Under the pieces are notes generated by a model that did no database searches, was not told the DNA's origin, and worked only from the letters and a program-made list of their open reading frames with translations. From the NCBI GenBank assembly GCA_964603985.1, contig CAZRXG010000053.1, positions 1-22,575 of the forward strand: a DNA stretch of 22,575 nt. Direction: 5' to 3'. This DNA is from CAZRXG01 sp964603985 (lineage in GTDB: Bacteria; Chloroflexota; Anaerolineae; Aggregatilineales; UBA3940). Each line of letters opens with the position of its first letter. The first letter of the stretch is position 1. Positions 7,910-14,868 of this stretch are shown piece after piece. The position numbers and the translations under genes were made by a program.

Positions 7910-8431
7910 ATGCCTCTCTATCTGAGGAAGATAAAAAATAATAGATGGTATGATGGGGAAAAGTACCCTTGGCTCCAGGATGATGAGATACCTGGAGATC
8001 CTCTCAATGATCTTAGAACATCAGCCAACAAGCTGTCGGTGTTCGTTGTTGAAGACGAAAACGATCTTACATCCATCGAGCGGATTGCGGCAGCACTCGT
8101 TGCAAATAGTCAAAACATAGACACTTTTGGTTACACCCTGATTGATTCACAAACGCTGGAAGAGCTAGACATTAGGACCCAACGCACGCAAGGGGACACA
8201 CCCGATGAGAAAGTTAACTCCTGGCACTGTGACATCATAGAATTGTCTGCACAGAAGCTTGTAAAGCTCGCCATGGCTATGTTTCCGCAGACTGAGCGAA
8301 GAAAACGAATATTGGAAAAGGATATTAAAAAGCTGCTAGGAGATGGGGTCTCTTCGGGGCAGATAAGCCTTACCAAGGTCAACCACAGTAAGATGAGAAA
8401 TGAGTTGGAAAAGTTGGTCACTCCACAGTAG
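7910..8431 (+). CDS. small protein of unknown function, third gene of the cassette
   Basis: A 173-residue soluble protein starting MPLYLRKIKNNRWYDGEKYPWL. It has DPLNDLRTSANKLSVFVVED, ERIAAALVA, WHCDIIELSAQKLVKLA, and a Lys-rich C-terminus. No family recognised. It begins three bases after the stop of gene 2 with no Shine-Dalgarno visible (ACGTAAAAAATG), so it probably depends on re-initiation after gene 2. It is the last gene of the cassette. Downstream, CCTTCG (8433-8438) can pair with CGAAGG (8457-8462), but there is no T-run, so termination there is uncertain. Confidence 0.7.
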   Translation: MPLYLRKIKNNRWYDGEKYPWLQDDEIPGDPLNDLRTSANKLSVFVVEDENDLTSIERIAAALVANSQNIDTFGYTLIDSQTLEELDIRTQRTQGDTPDEKVNSWHCDIIELSAQKLVKLAMAMFPQTERRKRILEKDIKKLLGDGVSSGQISLTKVNHSKMRNELEKLVTPQ

Positions 8432-8542
8432 CCTTCGACTCCGGTAAAGGGCCTCGCGAAGGTTCCGAATATAGGGCACAAAGTAAACTTTTCCCCAACG
8501 CCCCACCAACCTCTCTCAAATTTTTGTTGTACATTTGTCCAA

Positions 8543-8570
8543 TTGACAACCCCCCATTCCATGCTACAAT
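8543..8570 (+). promoter_or_regulatory. near-consensus sigma-70-type promoter
   Basis: A perfect -35 TTGACA (8543-8548) and -10 TACAAT (8565-8570) are separated by 16 bases. It is the strongest promoter-like sequence I see in the window. Transcription should start near 8577 and run through the structured leader into the terminase gene. GAAC-GTAA-GTTC at 8579-8590 would form a tetraloop hairpin at the very 5' end of the RNA. Confidence 0.75.
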
Positions 8571-8576
8571 AGAATC

Positions 8577-8799
8577 AGAACGTAAGTTCTAATACACCGC
8601 AGGGCGCGGGTCGGCTGACCCGGCTGCGAGGCGTCTCAAAGGGGCGCGAGTGTAGGTCACTTGCGCTTGCGACGGGGCCTTGATGTCCCCTACGTCGCCC
8701 GCTTTGGCTCCCGCTCCCCGCTCACCTGCACGGCTCGGACTGTCGAGGGCATAGGTTGTCACGCAGAACCCACGTGCGGGTGGAAGGAGGTTATGTACC
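8577..8799 (+). ncRNA. structured leader RNA upstream of the orphan terminase
   Basis: About 220 non-coding bases rich in stems. CGCAG..CTGCG encloses CGGGTC-GGCT-GACCCG (about 8598-8628). GCGCGAGTG pairs with CACTTGCGC over nine pairs (8644-8666). GCGACG/CGTCGC encloses GGGG/CCCC (about 8669-8698). CTCG/CGAG forms around 8734-8747, and ACCC/GGGT at 8768-8781 lies just before the ribosome site. CCGCA near the 5' end can also pair with TGCGG near 8775. It matches no riboswitch or housekeeping RNA that I can recall. It may be a cis-regulatory leader or an independent small RNA. Confidence 0.5.
8784..8790 (+). promoter_or_regulatory. Shine-Dalgarno that sets an ATT start for the terminase
   Basis: AAGGAGG lies nine bases before ATT 8800. 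The nearer ATG at 8794 is only three bases from it, out of frame, and gives just three codons (Met-Tyr-His-stop). Confidence 0.6.
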
Positions 8800-10011
8800 A
8801 TTAACGCAAACCAGGGATCCCTGTTTATACCTAATCTGAGGCGTGCCCAGCGCAAGGTCGCTCAACATCCGGCTCGCTTTAAAGTGCTGGCTTGCGGGCG
8901 GCGCTGGGGAAAGACCACCCTGGGGATGGTGATGGCCATCCGTCACGCCATGGATGGCCATCGCGTGTGGTGGGTTGCGCCAACCTACGGGCTGGCCCTT
9001 CACCCCTGGTTTACGTTCAAAGGCAGATTTGCCTCTACGTGGGTGTCAAAAATTGAATCACATCATCACATCGAACTGGAGACCGGCGGCTCGATCACCA
9101 TCAAAACCGCCGACAACCCCTACGGCCTGCGCGGCGTCGGCCTGGACTTCGTCGTGATCGACGAGGCGGCCTTCGTGGCCGAAGAGGTGTGGACGGCCTG
9201 CCTGCGTCCCGCGCTCTCCGACCGCGAGGGCGGCGCGCTGATGCTCTCGACGCCCAGGGGGCGCAACTGGTTCTGCCACGCCTTCCAGCGCGGGCAGGAC
9301 CCCATGAGCGAGGACTGGCAGTCGTGGCGCTTCCCAACGCGCGACAACCCCCGCATCCGCCCGGCGGAGATCGCCGAGGCCAAGCTGCTGCTGCCGGAGC
9401 GCATCTTCCAGCAGGAGTACGAAGCCGAGTTCCTGGCCGACGGCGGGACGGTCTTCCGGCGCGTCGCGGCGGCGGCGACCGCGCCCACCGGCGCGCAGCC
9501 TGACCCCGATCACAGCTACGTGATGGGCGTCGACTTCGCGCGCTACGAGGACTTCACGGCGGTGGTCGTGATCGACACGACGGATAACGCGATGGTGGCG
9601 CTGGATCGCTTCGACGCGGTCGAGTGGGGTTTGCAGCGGGCGCGCATCGCGGCGCTGGCGCGTAAGTGGGGCGTGTGGGACGTGCTGGCCGAATCGAACG
9701 CGATGGGCGAGCCGAACGTCGAGGCGCTGCGGCGGGAGGATTTGCCGATCCGGGGGTTCAAGACGACGGCGGTCAGCAAGCCGCCGCTGATCGAGGGGTT
9801 GGTGGCGGCCATCGAGAACGGCGACCTGCGCATCCTGCCCGACCCGGTGCTGTTGGGCGAATTGGAAAGCTTCACATACCGCACGTCACCGGCGGGGCAC
9901 ACGGTGTACGAAGCGCCGCCCGGTCGGCACGACGACACGGTGATGGCCTTGGCGCTGGCCTGGAAGCTGGCGTCGGCCCCGCGCCTGACGCTGGCGATGG
10001 CGATTGTGTGA
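8800..10011 (+). CDS. phage-type terminase large subunit (TerL), orphan, probable ATT start
   Basis: A 403-residue complete TerL-like protein: an ATPase motor plus an RNase H-fold nuclease. Walker A GRRWGKTT is at 33-40, Walker B FVVIDEAAF with Asp121/Glu122, and the coupling motif LSTPRG near 149-154. The nuclease acids are Asp245 (MGVDFARYEDFTA), Glu298 (LAESNAMGEPN) and Asp378/379 (GRHDDTVMA). All catalytic positions look intact. GTG 8884 would remove the family-typical LRRAQRKVAQHPARFKVLACG segment, so ATT 8800 with its AAGGAGG is preferred. No portal, capsid, small terminase or tail gene is near. It is either a last remnant of a prophage or a domesticated motor-nuclease. It has its own strong promoter and structured leader. 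Confidence 0.85.
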   Translation: MNANQGSLFIPNLRRAQRKVAQHPARFKVLACGRRWGKTTLGMVMAIRHAMDGHRVWWVAPTYGLALHPWFTFKGRFASTWVSKIESHHHIELETGGSITIKTADNPYGLRGVGLDFVVIDEAAFVAEEVWTACLRPALSDREGGALMLSTPRGRNWFCHAFQRGQDPMSEDWQSWRFPTRDNPRIRPAEIAEAKLLLPERIFQQEYEAEFLADGGTVFRRVAAAATAPTGAQPDPDHSYVMGVDFARYEDFTAVVVIDTTDNAMVALDRFDAVEWGLQRARIAALARKWGVWDVLAESNAMGEPNVEALRREDLPIRGFKTTAVSKPPLIEGLVAAIENGDLRILPDPVLLGELESFTYRTSPAGHTVYEAPPGRHDDTVMALALAWKLASAPRLTLAMAIV

Positions 10012-10028
10012 GGCATTTGCCATAGGGC

Positions 10029-10049
10029 GGGCGGGTCTGAGACCCGCCC
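10029..10049. terminator. perfect hairpin between convergent genes
   Basis: GGGCGGGTC-TGA-GACCCGCCC is a perfect nine-pair stem lying between the convergent terminase and glycosyltransferase genes. There is no T-run on either side, so it may be a factor-dependent or two-way terminator. The sequence is also of the kind that recurs as a REP-like unit in this phylum. Confidence 0.5.
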
Positions 10050-10055
10050 CTACGG

Positions 10056-10110
10056 TTATCAGCCAATCAGCCATAGGCCATAAGCCATAGGCCATCCGCC
10101 ATAAGCCACG
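10056..10110. repeat. GCCATA/GGCCATAAGCCATA simple-unit repeat
   Basis: It is built from imperfect units such as CAGCCATAGGCCATAAGCC. A similar run in the complementary sense is at 1504-1530. It may slip between copies and has no coding sense. Confidence 0.6.
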
Positions 10111-10134
10111 CGACCGCGTGGACTAGGAGGAGCC

Positions 10135-12516
10135 TCAAGCGCCGCCCTCCTCGACGCTCAGGTGACCGATGACGACGTAGCCCGGCCCGACCTCCTCGCC
10201 CGCGGCGACGGGCAGGCGCAGGCCGCTGTCGGGGTGGTAGATCCCGACCCGCACCTGGTAGACGCCCGGCTCCAGGTCGGCGGGCAGGCGGATGGCGAGG
10301 CGGTCTTCGACCGGCTGGCCGGGCTGCCAGGAGGGCATCGGGAGCAGGCCGCCGCCGGGAACGGCGTCGTGCTGGGCGACCAGGGCTTCGTCCGCGCCCA
10401 CGACGTGCACGAACACGTGGAATGAGTCGCCAATTGGGGTGGGGGTCTGCCAGGTCAGCGCCACCCGGACAAAGTCGCCGGGGTTCACCTGCCGGTCGAG
10501 GAGCGCGGCGCCGGTCAGCTCGATCCCGCCCTCGAACCGGGCCCCCTCTGAGGTCAGGGGGGGATCGGGCAGGCCGGTGACGTAGGTCAGGCGGTGCAGC
10601 AGGCCGAACCACTCCTCGTCAAGGCGGTAGAGGCGGCGCTGCAAGGCCAGCCGGAGCACAAGGTCAGGGTCGGTGGCAGCCTCGTCGACCAGCACCACTT
10701 CGACGGGCTGGCGGCTGCCGCCCAGGTTGAGGGCGGAGAGGGCGGCGTTGACCGAGGCGAGATCGGCGGGCCACACGTTGACGGCCAGAGGGCGCACGTC
10801 CAGGTTGGCGGCGGGCAGGGCGGAGGCGTGGCTGGCAGGGAAGACGACGACCGGGCGGGGCGTGGCGTCGGATGACAGGGCGGTGGACAGCGCGACGTAG
10901 TCTTCGGCCAGCCTGGTGGGGTCGGGGGTCAGCTCGGCGTAGACGGCGGGGGCCAGGTCGCCCTCGACGCCGACGACGCGGAACAGGCTCAGCGGCCCGA
11001 CGCCGCTCTCGAACTCGGCGATGGGGACGATCCGCATGCCGAGCGGTGACTCAGGTAGAAGCCCGGATTTGCTCTCCTCAAGCAGGTAGACCTGATCGTG
11101 GGCCAGGCGTGGGGGCAGGGACGCAACCTGGAGATCGTCCCAGGGGCGGAAGCTGTCAAATGCGCCGACGCGCGGGCCGAGGTAGCCTTCCAGCCAGACC
11201 GGGGAGCCGGTGGACAGGACGAGGATCTGTTCGCCGTTGCCCGCGCGCCAGGCATCGAGCAGCGCGGCGGCCAGTTCGGCGTGGCCGTAGCCGCTCGACT
11301 TGCCGTCGACGTACTGGGTCCGGTCGGCGGGGGCGAGGGGGGCGCGGGACGGGTCGTGGATCAGGCAGGCGTCGAACCACAGCGCCGGGCCGAGCGCGGC
11401 CAGCAGCAGGGCGACTCCGGCCCAGCGTCCCAGGGTGGGCAGGCGCGCGTCGAGCCAGGTCAGGGCGAGAGACAGGCTCAGTGCGGTGGTCACGGCCAGG
11501 GGGGCGGCGTTGATCAGGAAGTAGCGCGGGGCGAGGATCTCGGCGGGGCGGACGGCGACGATGGGCACAAGCGCGAAGAGCAGGGCGGGGATCAGGAGGA
11601 AGAGGATGAAGCGCCGCTTTTTGCCCGGCGCGGGCCACACGAATGACAGGACGACGAGCGCCAGTGCCGCCCAGCCGACGTAGTGCAGGAGGATCGCCAG
11701 TGCGGCCGGTAGATCGCGGGAGAGGCGAGGGGCGACCTTCGCGCCGGGGCCGGGCTTGAGAAGCAGGTTGACGTTATCGCGCGTGACCTGGTAGGCGGTG
11801 CCGCCCGCCTCGCGGAAATGGACAAATCGCGTGTAGACCGCCGCGATCAGGGCGACGGACAGCGCCAGGGCCAGCGCTGCGAACGCCAGCGAACGCCAGC
11901 GCACCCGGCGGCCCCGGGACAGCAGGATCGCTGCCGCAGGGGGCAGAAGCAGAAAGGGCAGCGCGGCGAGCTTGGCGAGGCAGGCGGCGGCCAGCGTCAG
12001 GCCGAGCAGCAGTGCCGCCGGGAGGCGAGGCCGGATCGTCAGGCGCACCGTCAGCACGAGCGAAACCGCCGCGAAAGCGGCCATCTCTGGATCGGCGAGG
12101 GCCTGGCGCTCGTGGAAGACGGCCAGAGGGAGGACGGCGTACAGCAGCCCGGCCAGCAGCCCGGCCCGCCAGCCGCCAATTGTGCGCGCCAGGGCGATGC
12201 AGGCGGCCATCGACAGCGCGCCGCAGAGGGCCGAGAGCGACCGCGCCAGCCAGGGGCCTTCGGGGCCGATTGGCCGGAAGAGGGCGAGCGTGACCGGGTA
12301 GAGCCACTTGCGGATGTGGCGGATGTTCTCGCCGAAGAAGATGTAGCCGTCGACCACGCGGTGGGCGCGGCCCAGGTGGATTGCCTCGTCGATGAAGAGG
12401 GGCAGGCGCATCGTGGCGGCGAGGCGCAGGACGACGCCGCCCAGCACGATCACGGCGACGAGGAGCCAGGGCAGCGCGGCCCGGCGTCGAGTTGTCCTTG
12501 TGGGAATGGTAGACAC
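10135..12516 (-). CDS. ArnT/PMT-like family-39 membrane glycosyltransferase with C-terminal beta-sandwich
   Basis: A 793-residue GT-C fold enzyme that would transfer sugar from a polyprenyl-phosphate donor outside the membrane. The first membrane segment (about 16-36) is followed by an acidic motif IDEAIHLG with Asp43/Glu44. FHERQALADPEM follows near 134-144. About ten hydrophobic segments extend to about residue 380. The remaining ~400 residues lie outside; the last ~125 form a beta-sandwich-like domain (VRVALTWQTPTPIGDSFHVFVHVV, then GVYQVRVGIYHP). The start is set at GTG 12516 because CGGAGG lies eight bases before it; GTG 12540 has no such site. Acceptor (lipid, protein or wall polymer) is unknown. 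Convergent with the terminase gene. Confidence 0.85.
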   Translation of the reverse strand: MSTIPTRTTRRRAALPWLLVAVIVLGGVVLRLAATMRLPLFIDEAIHLGRAHRVVDGYIFFGENIRHIRKWLYPVTLALFRPIGPEGPWLARSLSALCGALSMAACIALARTIGGWRAGLLAGLLYAVLPLAVFHERQALADPEMAAFAAVSLVLTVRLTIRPRLPAALLLGLTLAAACLAKLAALPFLLLPPAAAILLSRGRRVRWRSLAFAALALALSVALIAAVYTRFVHFREAGGTAYQVTRDNVNLLLKPGPGAKVAPRLSRDLPAALAILLHYVGWAALALVVLSFVWPAPGKKRRFILFLLIPALLFALVPIVAVRPAEILAPRYFLINAAPLAVTTALSLSLALTWLDARLPTLGRWAGVALLLAALGPALWFDACLIHDPSRAPLAPADRTQYVDGKSSGYGHAELAAALLDAWRAGNGEQILVLSTGSPVWLEGYLGPRVGAFDSFRPWDDLQVASLPPRLAHDQVYLLEESKSGLLPESPLGMRIVPIAEFESGVGPLSLFRVVGVEGDLAPAVYAELTPDPTRLAEDYVALSTALSSDATPRPVVVFPASHASALPAANLDVRPLAVNVWPADLASVNAALSALNLGGSRQPVEVVLVDEAATDPDLVLRLALQRRLYRLDEEWFGLLHRLTYVTGLPDPPLTSEGARFEGGIELTGAALLDRQVNPGDFVRVALTWQTPTPIGDSFHVFVHVVGADEALVAQHDAVPGGGLLPMPSWQPGQPVEDRLAIRLPADLEPGVYQVRVGIYHPDSGLRLPVAAGEEVGPGYVVIGHLSVEEGGA

Positions 12517-12550
12517 GATAGATGCCTCCGGCACCGGCACGGGTGGTGAG

Positions 12551-12642
12551 ATTCAGTCCACGGATTGCACGGATTTCACAGATTTTACTACACTTTTCAC
12601 CCGCTGCGGTGTAGCCAGAAGCGCTCAACCGGATAACCGCTA
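12551..12642 (-). repeat. dispersed 'CTGTG(T/A)AATCCGTG' repeat, minus-strand copy
   Basis: A good copy of the family described at 161-246: ATTCAGTCCACGGATTGCA, then TTTTACTACACTTTTCACC, then GCTGCGGTGTAGCC. It lies just upstream of the glycosyltransferase start. Confidence 0.75.
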
Positions 12643-12654
12643 AACCACCTTCCG

Positions 12655-12780
12655 AGACTTGCATATACTCAGTACACCGCAATCCGTCCGGTCAGACAAG
12701 GCGGCCTTAGCCCTTGTAGACGCTTCTCAAGGGACCGATGGAGATTGAACCGACTGAAACTTTGGCTCATGTTCAACACT
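12655..12780. repeat. intergenic repeat fragments before the IS remnant
   Basis: ACTTGCATATACT (12658) recurs as CCTTGCATATACT near 16544. CAGACAAGGCGGCC (about 12692) is the inverse of the block at 16430-16445. 12764-12780 is the inverse of 116-132. These are shared scraps of a larger decayed repeat; no gene seen. Confidence 0.5.
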
Positions 12781-12911
12781 GATGTCAAGCCCCCATTTTC
12801 AGGGATCTTTTCGCCATAACGGAACATTATGGGAAGGTTGCCAATCTGACGCTCTACGACCAGTAGTCTACCAAACAAAGTTTGTCGGGAAACAACAAAT
12901 GAGGCATAGCC

Positions 12912-13385
12912 TTGAAAAAATGCCGGAAGGCCAAGACTATGCCAGCGAAACGATACAGAGTTACTTTGACCAACGAGGAGCGTGAGAACCTCACCCAATT
13001 GGTAAGTAAAGGTAAAGCCAACGCGCGCAAAATCACCCACTCAAAGAAACGCGCTTGCCATTGCCAGCCAAGCCGGGGCAGATTGCCAAAAATGACTACG
13101 AATATGAACGCAACGGAACCAGCAACCTGTTCATGTTCTTTGCCCCGTTGGAAGCCTGGCGGCATGTCAAAGTCACCGACCGACGCACCATGATTGATTG
13201 GGCCCATTGTATGCGTGATTTGGTGGACGTTCATTTCCCAGATGCCGAAACCACTGTGGTGGTCATGGACAATCTCAATACCCATAAACTGGCGTCCTTA
13301 TTATGAAGCGTTTCCGCCTGCCGAAGCGCGGCGGATAGCTGAAAAGCTGGAAATCCACTACACACCCAAGCATGGCAGTTGGCTG
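12912..13385 (+). pseudogene. IS630-type transposase, internally deleted and frameshifted
   Basis: Three pieces of one transposase are visible. The N-terminus MPAKRYRVTLTNEERENLT is in one frame from 12939. It then jumps near 13036-13055 to a second frame: PAKPGQIAKNDYEYERNG, LFMFFAPLEAWRHVKVTDRR, DLVDVHFPDAETTVVVMDNL (the last carrying a DDE-type Asp). A frameshift near 13300 leads to YEAFPPAEARRIAEKLEIHYTPKHGSWL. About 150 residues are missing at the first junction, and everything after GSWL, including the final catalytic acid, is gone. It cannot encode an active enzyme. Bases 12861-12921 reappear inverted at 14771-14832. Confidence 0.9.
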
Positions 13386-13408
13386 ACTACTAGAGTACCT
13401 CCACACCA

Positions 13409-14359
13409 TTAGTAGCGGGTACCAACGACGCTTTGACTGATCGTATCCAGCCGTTTCAGTTCATCCGCAGTGAATTGGATGTCTTCAATGGCCACATTTT
13501 GTTCAAGGTATTTGCGCCGCTTGGTGCCGGGTATTGACACAATATCGTCCCCTTGCGCATGAACCCACGCTATCGCGATTTGAGCCGGGGTGACCTGTTT
13601 CTCCGCCGCGATGGTCTCGACCACGTTGACCAACTCCAGGTTTTGCGCGAAGTTTTCTTCGCTAAAACGCGGGTTTTGCAGACGCCAATCCCCCGGTTCA
13701 AAGTCAGCCCGCGATTTATACCGTCCCGTGAGCATCCCGCGCCCCAATGGGCTATAACCCACAAACGTAATGCCCAACTCGCGACATGTGGGCAGGATAT
13801 CGGCCTCCACGTCACGGGACCAGAGCGAGTACTCCGTTTGCAGCGCTTGGATCGGGTGCGTTGCGTGCGCCCGGCGAATAATGTCAGCATCCATTTCAGA
13901 AAGACCCAGGTAACGCACTTTGCCCTCATCGACCAGTTCGGCCATCACGCCAACCGATTCTTCAATCGGCACGTCGGGGTTGTACCGGTGCATATAGTAC
14001 AGGTCAATTGTTTCAATGTTCAGACGCTTGAGGCTGGCTTCGCAGCATTGACGAATATAATCCGGGCTGTTGTTGATGCCGACCCACTCCCGTTGATCGG
14101 TGCGCTGAATGCCAAACTTGGTGCATAAAAACACCTGATCCCAACGATCGGCCAGGGCTTTGCCTAACAGCAGTTCGTTGGTGCCATGCCCATACATATC
14201 AGAGGTGTCAAAAAAGTTGACCCCCAACTCGATTGCGCGATACATTGTGGCGATAGCTTCATCTTCGTCGGCAGTGCCGTAAAACTCCGACATGCCCATG
14301 CATCCTAAACCGATGACCCCAATTTCTTCGTTGGTCTGACCCAGGTTGATTGTCCTCAT
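13409..14359 (-). CDS. aldo/keto reductase (AKR, AKR13/YajO-like)
   Basis: A 316-residue NADPH-dependent aldo/keto reductase. The start MRTINLGQTNEEIGVIGLG is family-typical. The catalytic set is visible: Asp and Tyr in FFDTSDMYG, Lys in LCTKFG, His in YYMHRYNPD. Cofactor-binding GYSPLGRGML and IPGTKRRKYLEQN follow. ATG 14359 is used because GGAAAGGA lies about eight bases upstream; the longer frame to 14464 would cover the promoter. The gene ends 23 bases from the broken transposase and is bracketed by inverted pieces of the same IS, with lower GC than the host genes, so it was probably acquired. Its promoter has the spacing used by MerR-family activators. Substrate unknown. Confidence 0.9.
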   Translation of the reverse strand: MRTINLGQTNEEIGVIGLGCMGMSEFYGTADEDEAIATMYRAIELGVNFFDTSDMYGHGTNELLLGKALADRWDQVFLCTKFGIQRTDQREWVGINNSPDYIRQCCEASLKRLNIETIDLYYMHRYNPDVPIEESVGVMAELVDEGKVRYLGLSEMDADIIRRAHATHPIQALQTEYSLWSRDVEADILPTCRELGITFVGYSPLGRGMLTGRYKSRADFEPGDWRLQNPRFSEENFAQNLELVNVVETIAAEKQVTPAQIAIAWVHAQGDDIVSIPGTKRRKYLEQNVAIEDIQFTADELKRLDTISQSVVGTRY

Positions 14360-14408
14360 TGTGCATTCCTTTCCAAATTCTTGGTGTGTTTGGTCCGCGA
14401 TCCTCTCT

Positions 14409-14439
14409 AGCATACAACCTAGAGCGCGCTTTAAGTCAA
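14409..14439 (-). promoter_or_regulatory. MerR-type promoter of the aldo/keto reductase
   Basis: On the minus strand, -35 TTGACT (14434-14439) and -10 TATGCT (14409-14414) are 19 bases apart. The spacer region carries a dyad, ACTTAAAGCG / CGCTCTAGGT (14417-14436), with eight of ten positions symmetrical. Over-long spacers with a central dyad are the hallmark of promoters activated by MerR-family regulators, several of which control aldo/keto reductases. AAAGCGCGCT is also repeated directly at the -35 side. No MerR gene lies in the window. Confidence 0.65.
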
Positions 14440-14537
14440 GCGCGCTTTCGGGTGTTCCGCGCAATTTGTTCCGGTATATTCAAGTTGACTTAGTGCTTTG
14501 TTAAGCAGGATTATGCACGATTGCGGTGCATTGCTTT

Positions 14538-14592
14538 CTCACCCCCCTGTGAGCCTGACGGCTCATCCGTCCCCCCATGCATGGGGGGGACA
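14538..14592 (+). repeat. REP-like core repeat, complete copy
   Basis: The best copy of the family: TGAGCC-TGAC-GGCTCA hairpin, then TCC, then a perfect 22-base palindrome of C-run, ATGCAT and G-run. The upstream flank, with GTTAAGCAGG and TTGCGGTGC, is shared in part with copies near 22160 and 22440. The downstream flank GGACACAT-GGA--GCAGCGAC is shared with the copy at 21091. Confidence 0.85.
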
Positions 14593-14614
14593 CATCGGAA
14601 CGCAGCGACGATGA

Positions 14615-14690
14615 GGCCCAAGTAGGGGGCCCAAGGAGGGTGCCCAAGTAGGGGCCCAAGGAGGGTGCCCAAGTAGGGGCCCAAGGAGGG
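14615..14690 (+). repeat. 25-base tandem repeat, three units
   Basis: Three units built from CCCAAGTAGGGG and CCCAAGGAGGG: 14615-14640 (one extra G), 14641-14665 and 14666-14690. Each unit is itself a near-duplicate of an 11-12-base half. No frame looks coding. Together with its surroundings it fills the 14360-14868 gap. Confidence 0.9.
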
Positions 14691-14770
14691 GGTCAAAAAA
14701 TCAACTTAACGAAGCACTTAGTGATTTAGCAGACTGGAGTCAGTTTGACTCTCAACGCAATTCAACTATC

Positions 14771-14832
14771 ATTTTTTCAAGACTATGCCTCATCTGTTGT
14801 TTCCCGACAAACTTTGTTTGGTAGACTACCAG
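14771..14832 (-). mobile_element. inverted fragment of the IS630-type element
   Basis: About 60 bases matching 12861-12921 in inverse orientation with only a few differences (TAGACTACCAG...CATCTGTTG...TTTTTTCAAG). This region lies at the transposase 5' end in the other copy. The match stops abruptly after the AAAAAATG. Confidence 0.8.
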
Positions 14833-14868
14833 CCACCCGACACCTTTGGGTGTATTCGAGTGCCAGCT

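Noticed and set aside
11774..12682. 302-codon minus-strand frame and a 243-codon plus-strand frame at 11818-12549
   Set aside because: Both are shadows of the glycosyltransferase; their products are Arg/Pro/Gln/Gly-rich, while the glycosyltransferase frame has clear membrane segments and motifs.
14393..14464. Longer start of the aldo/keto reductase at 14464
   Set aside because: It would include the promoter with its dyad; the reductase family begins near MRTINLG, and GGAAAGGA precedes ATG 14359.
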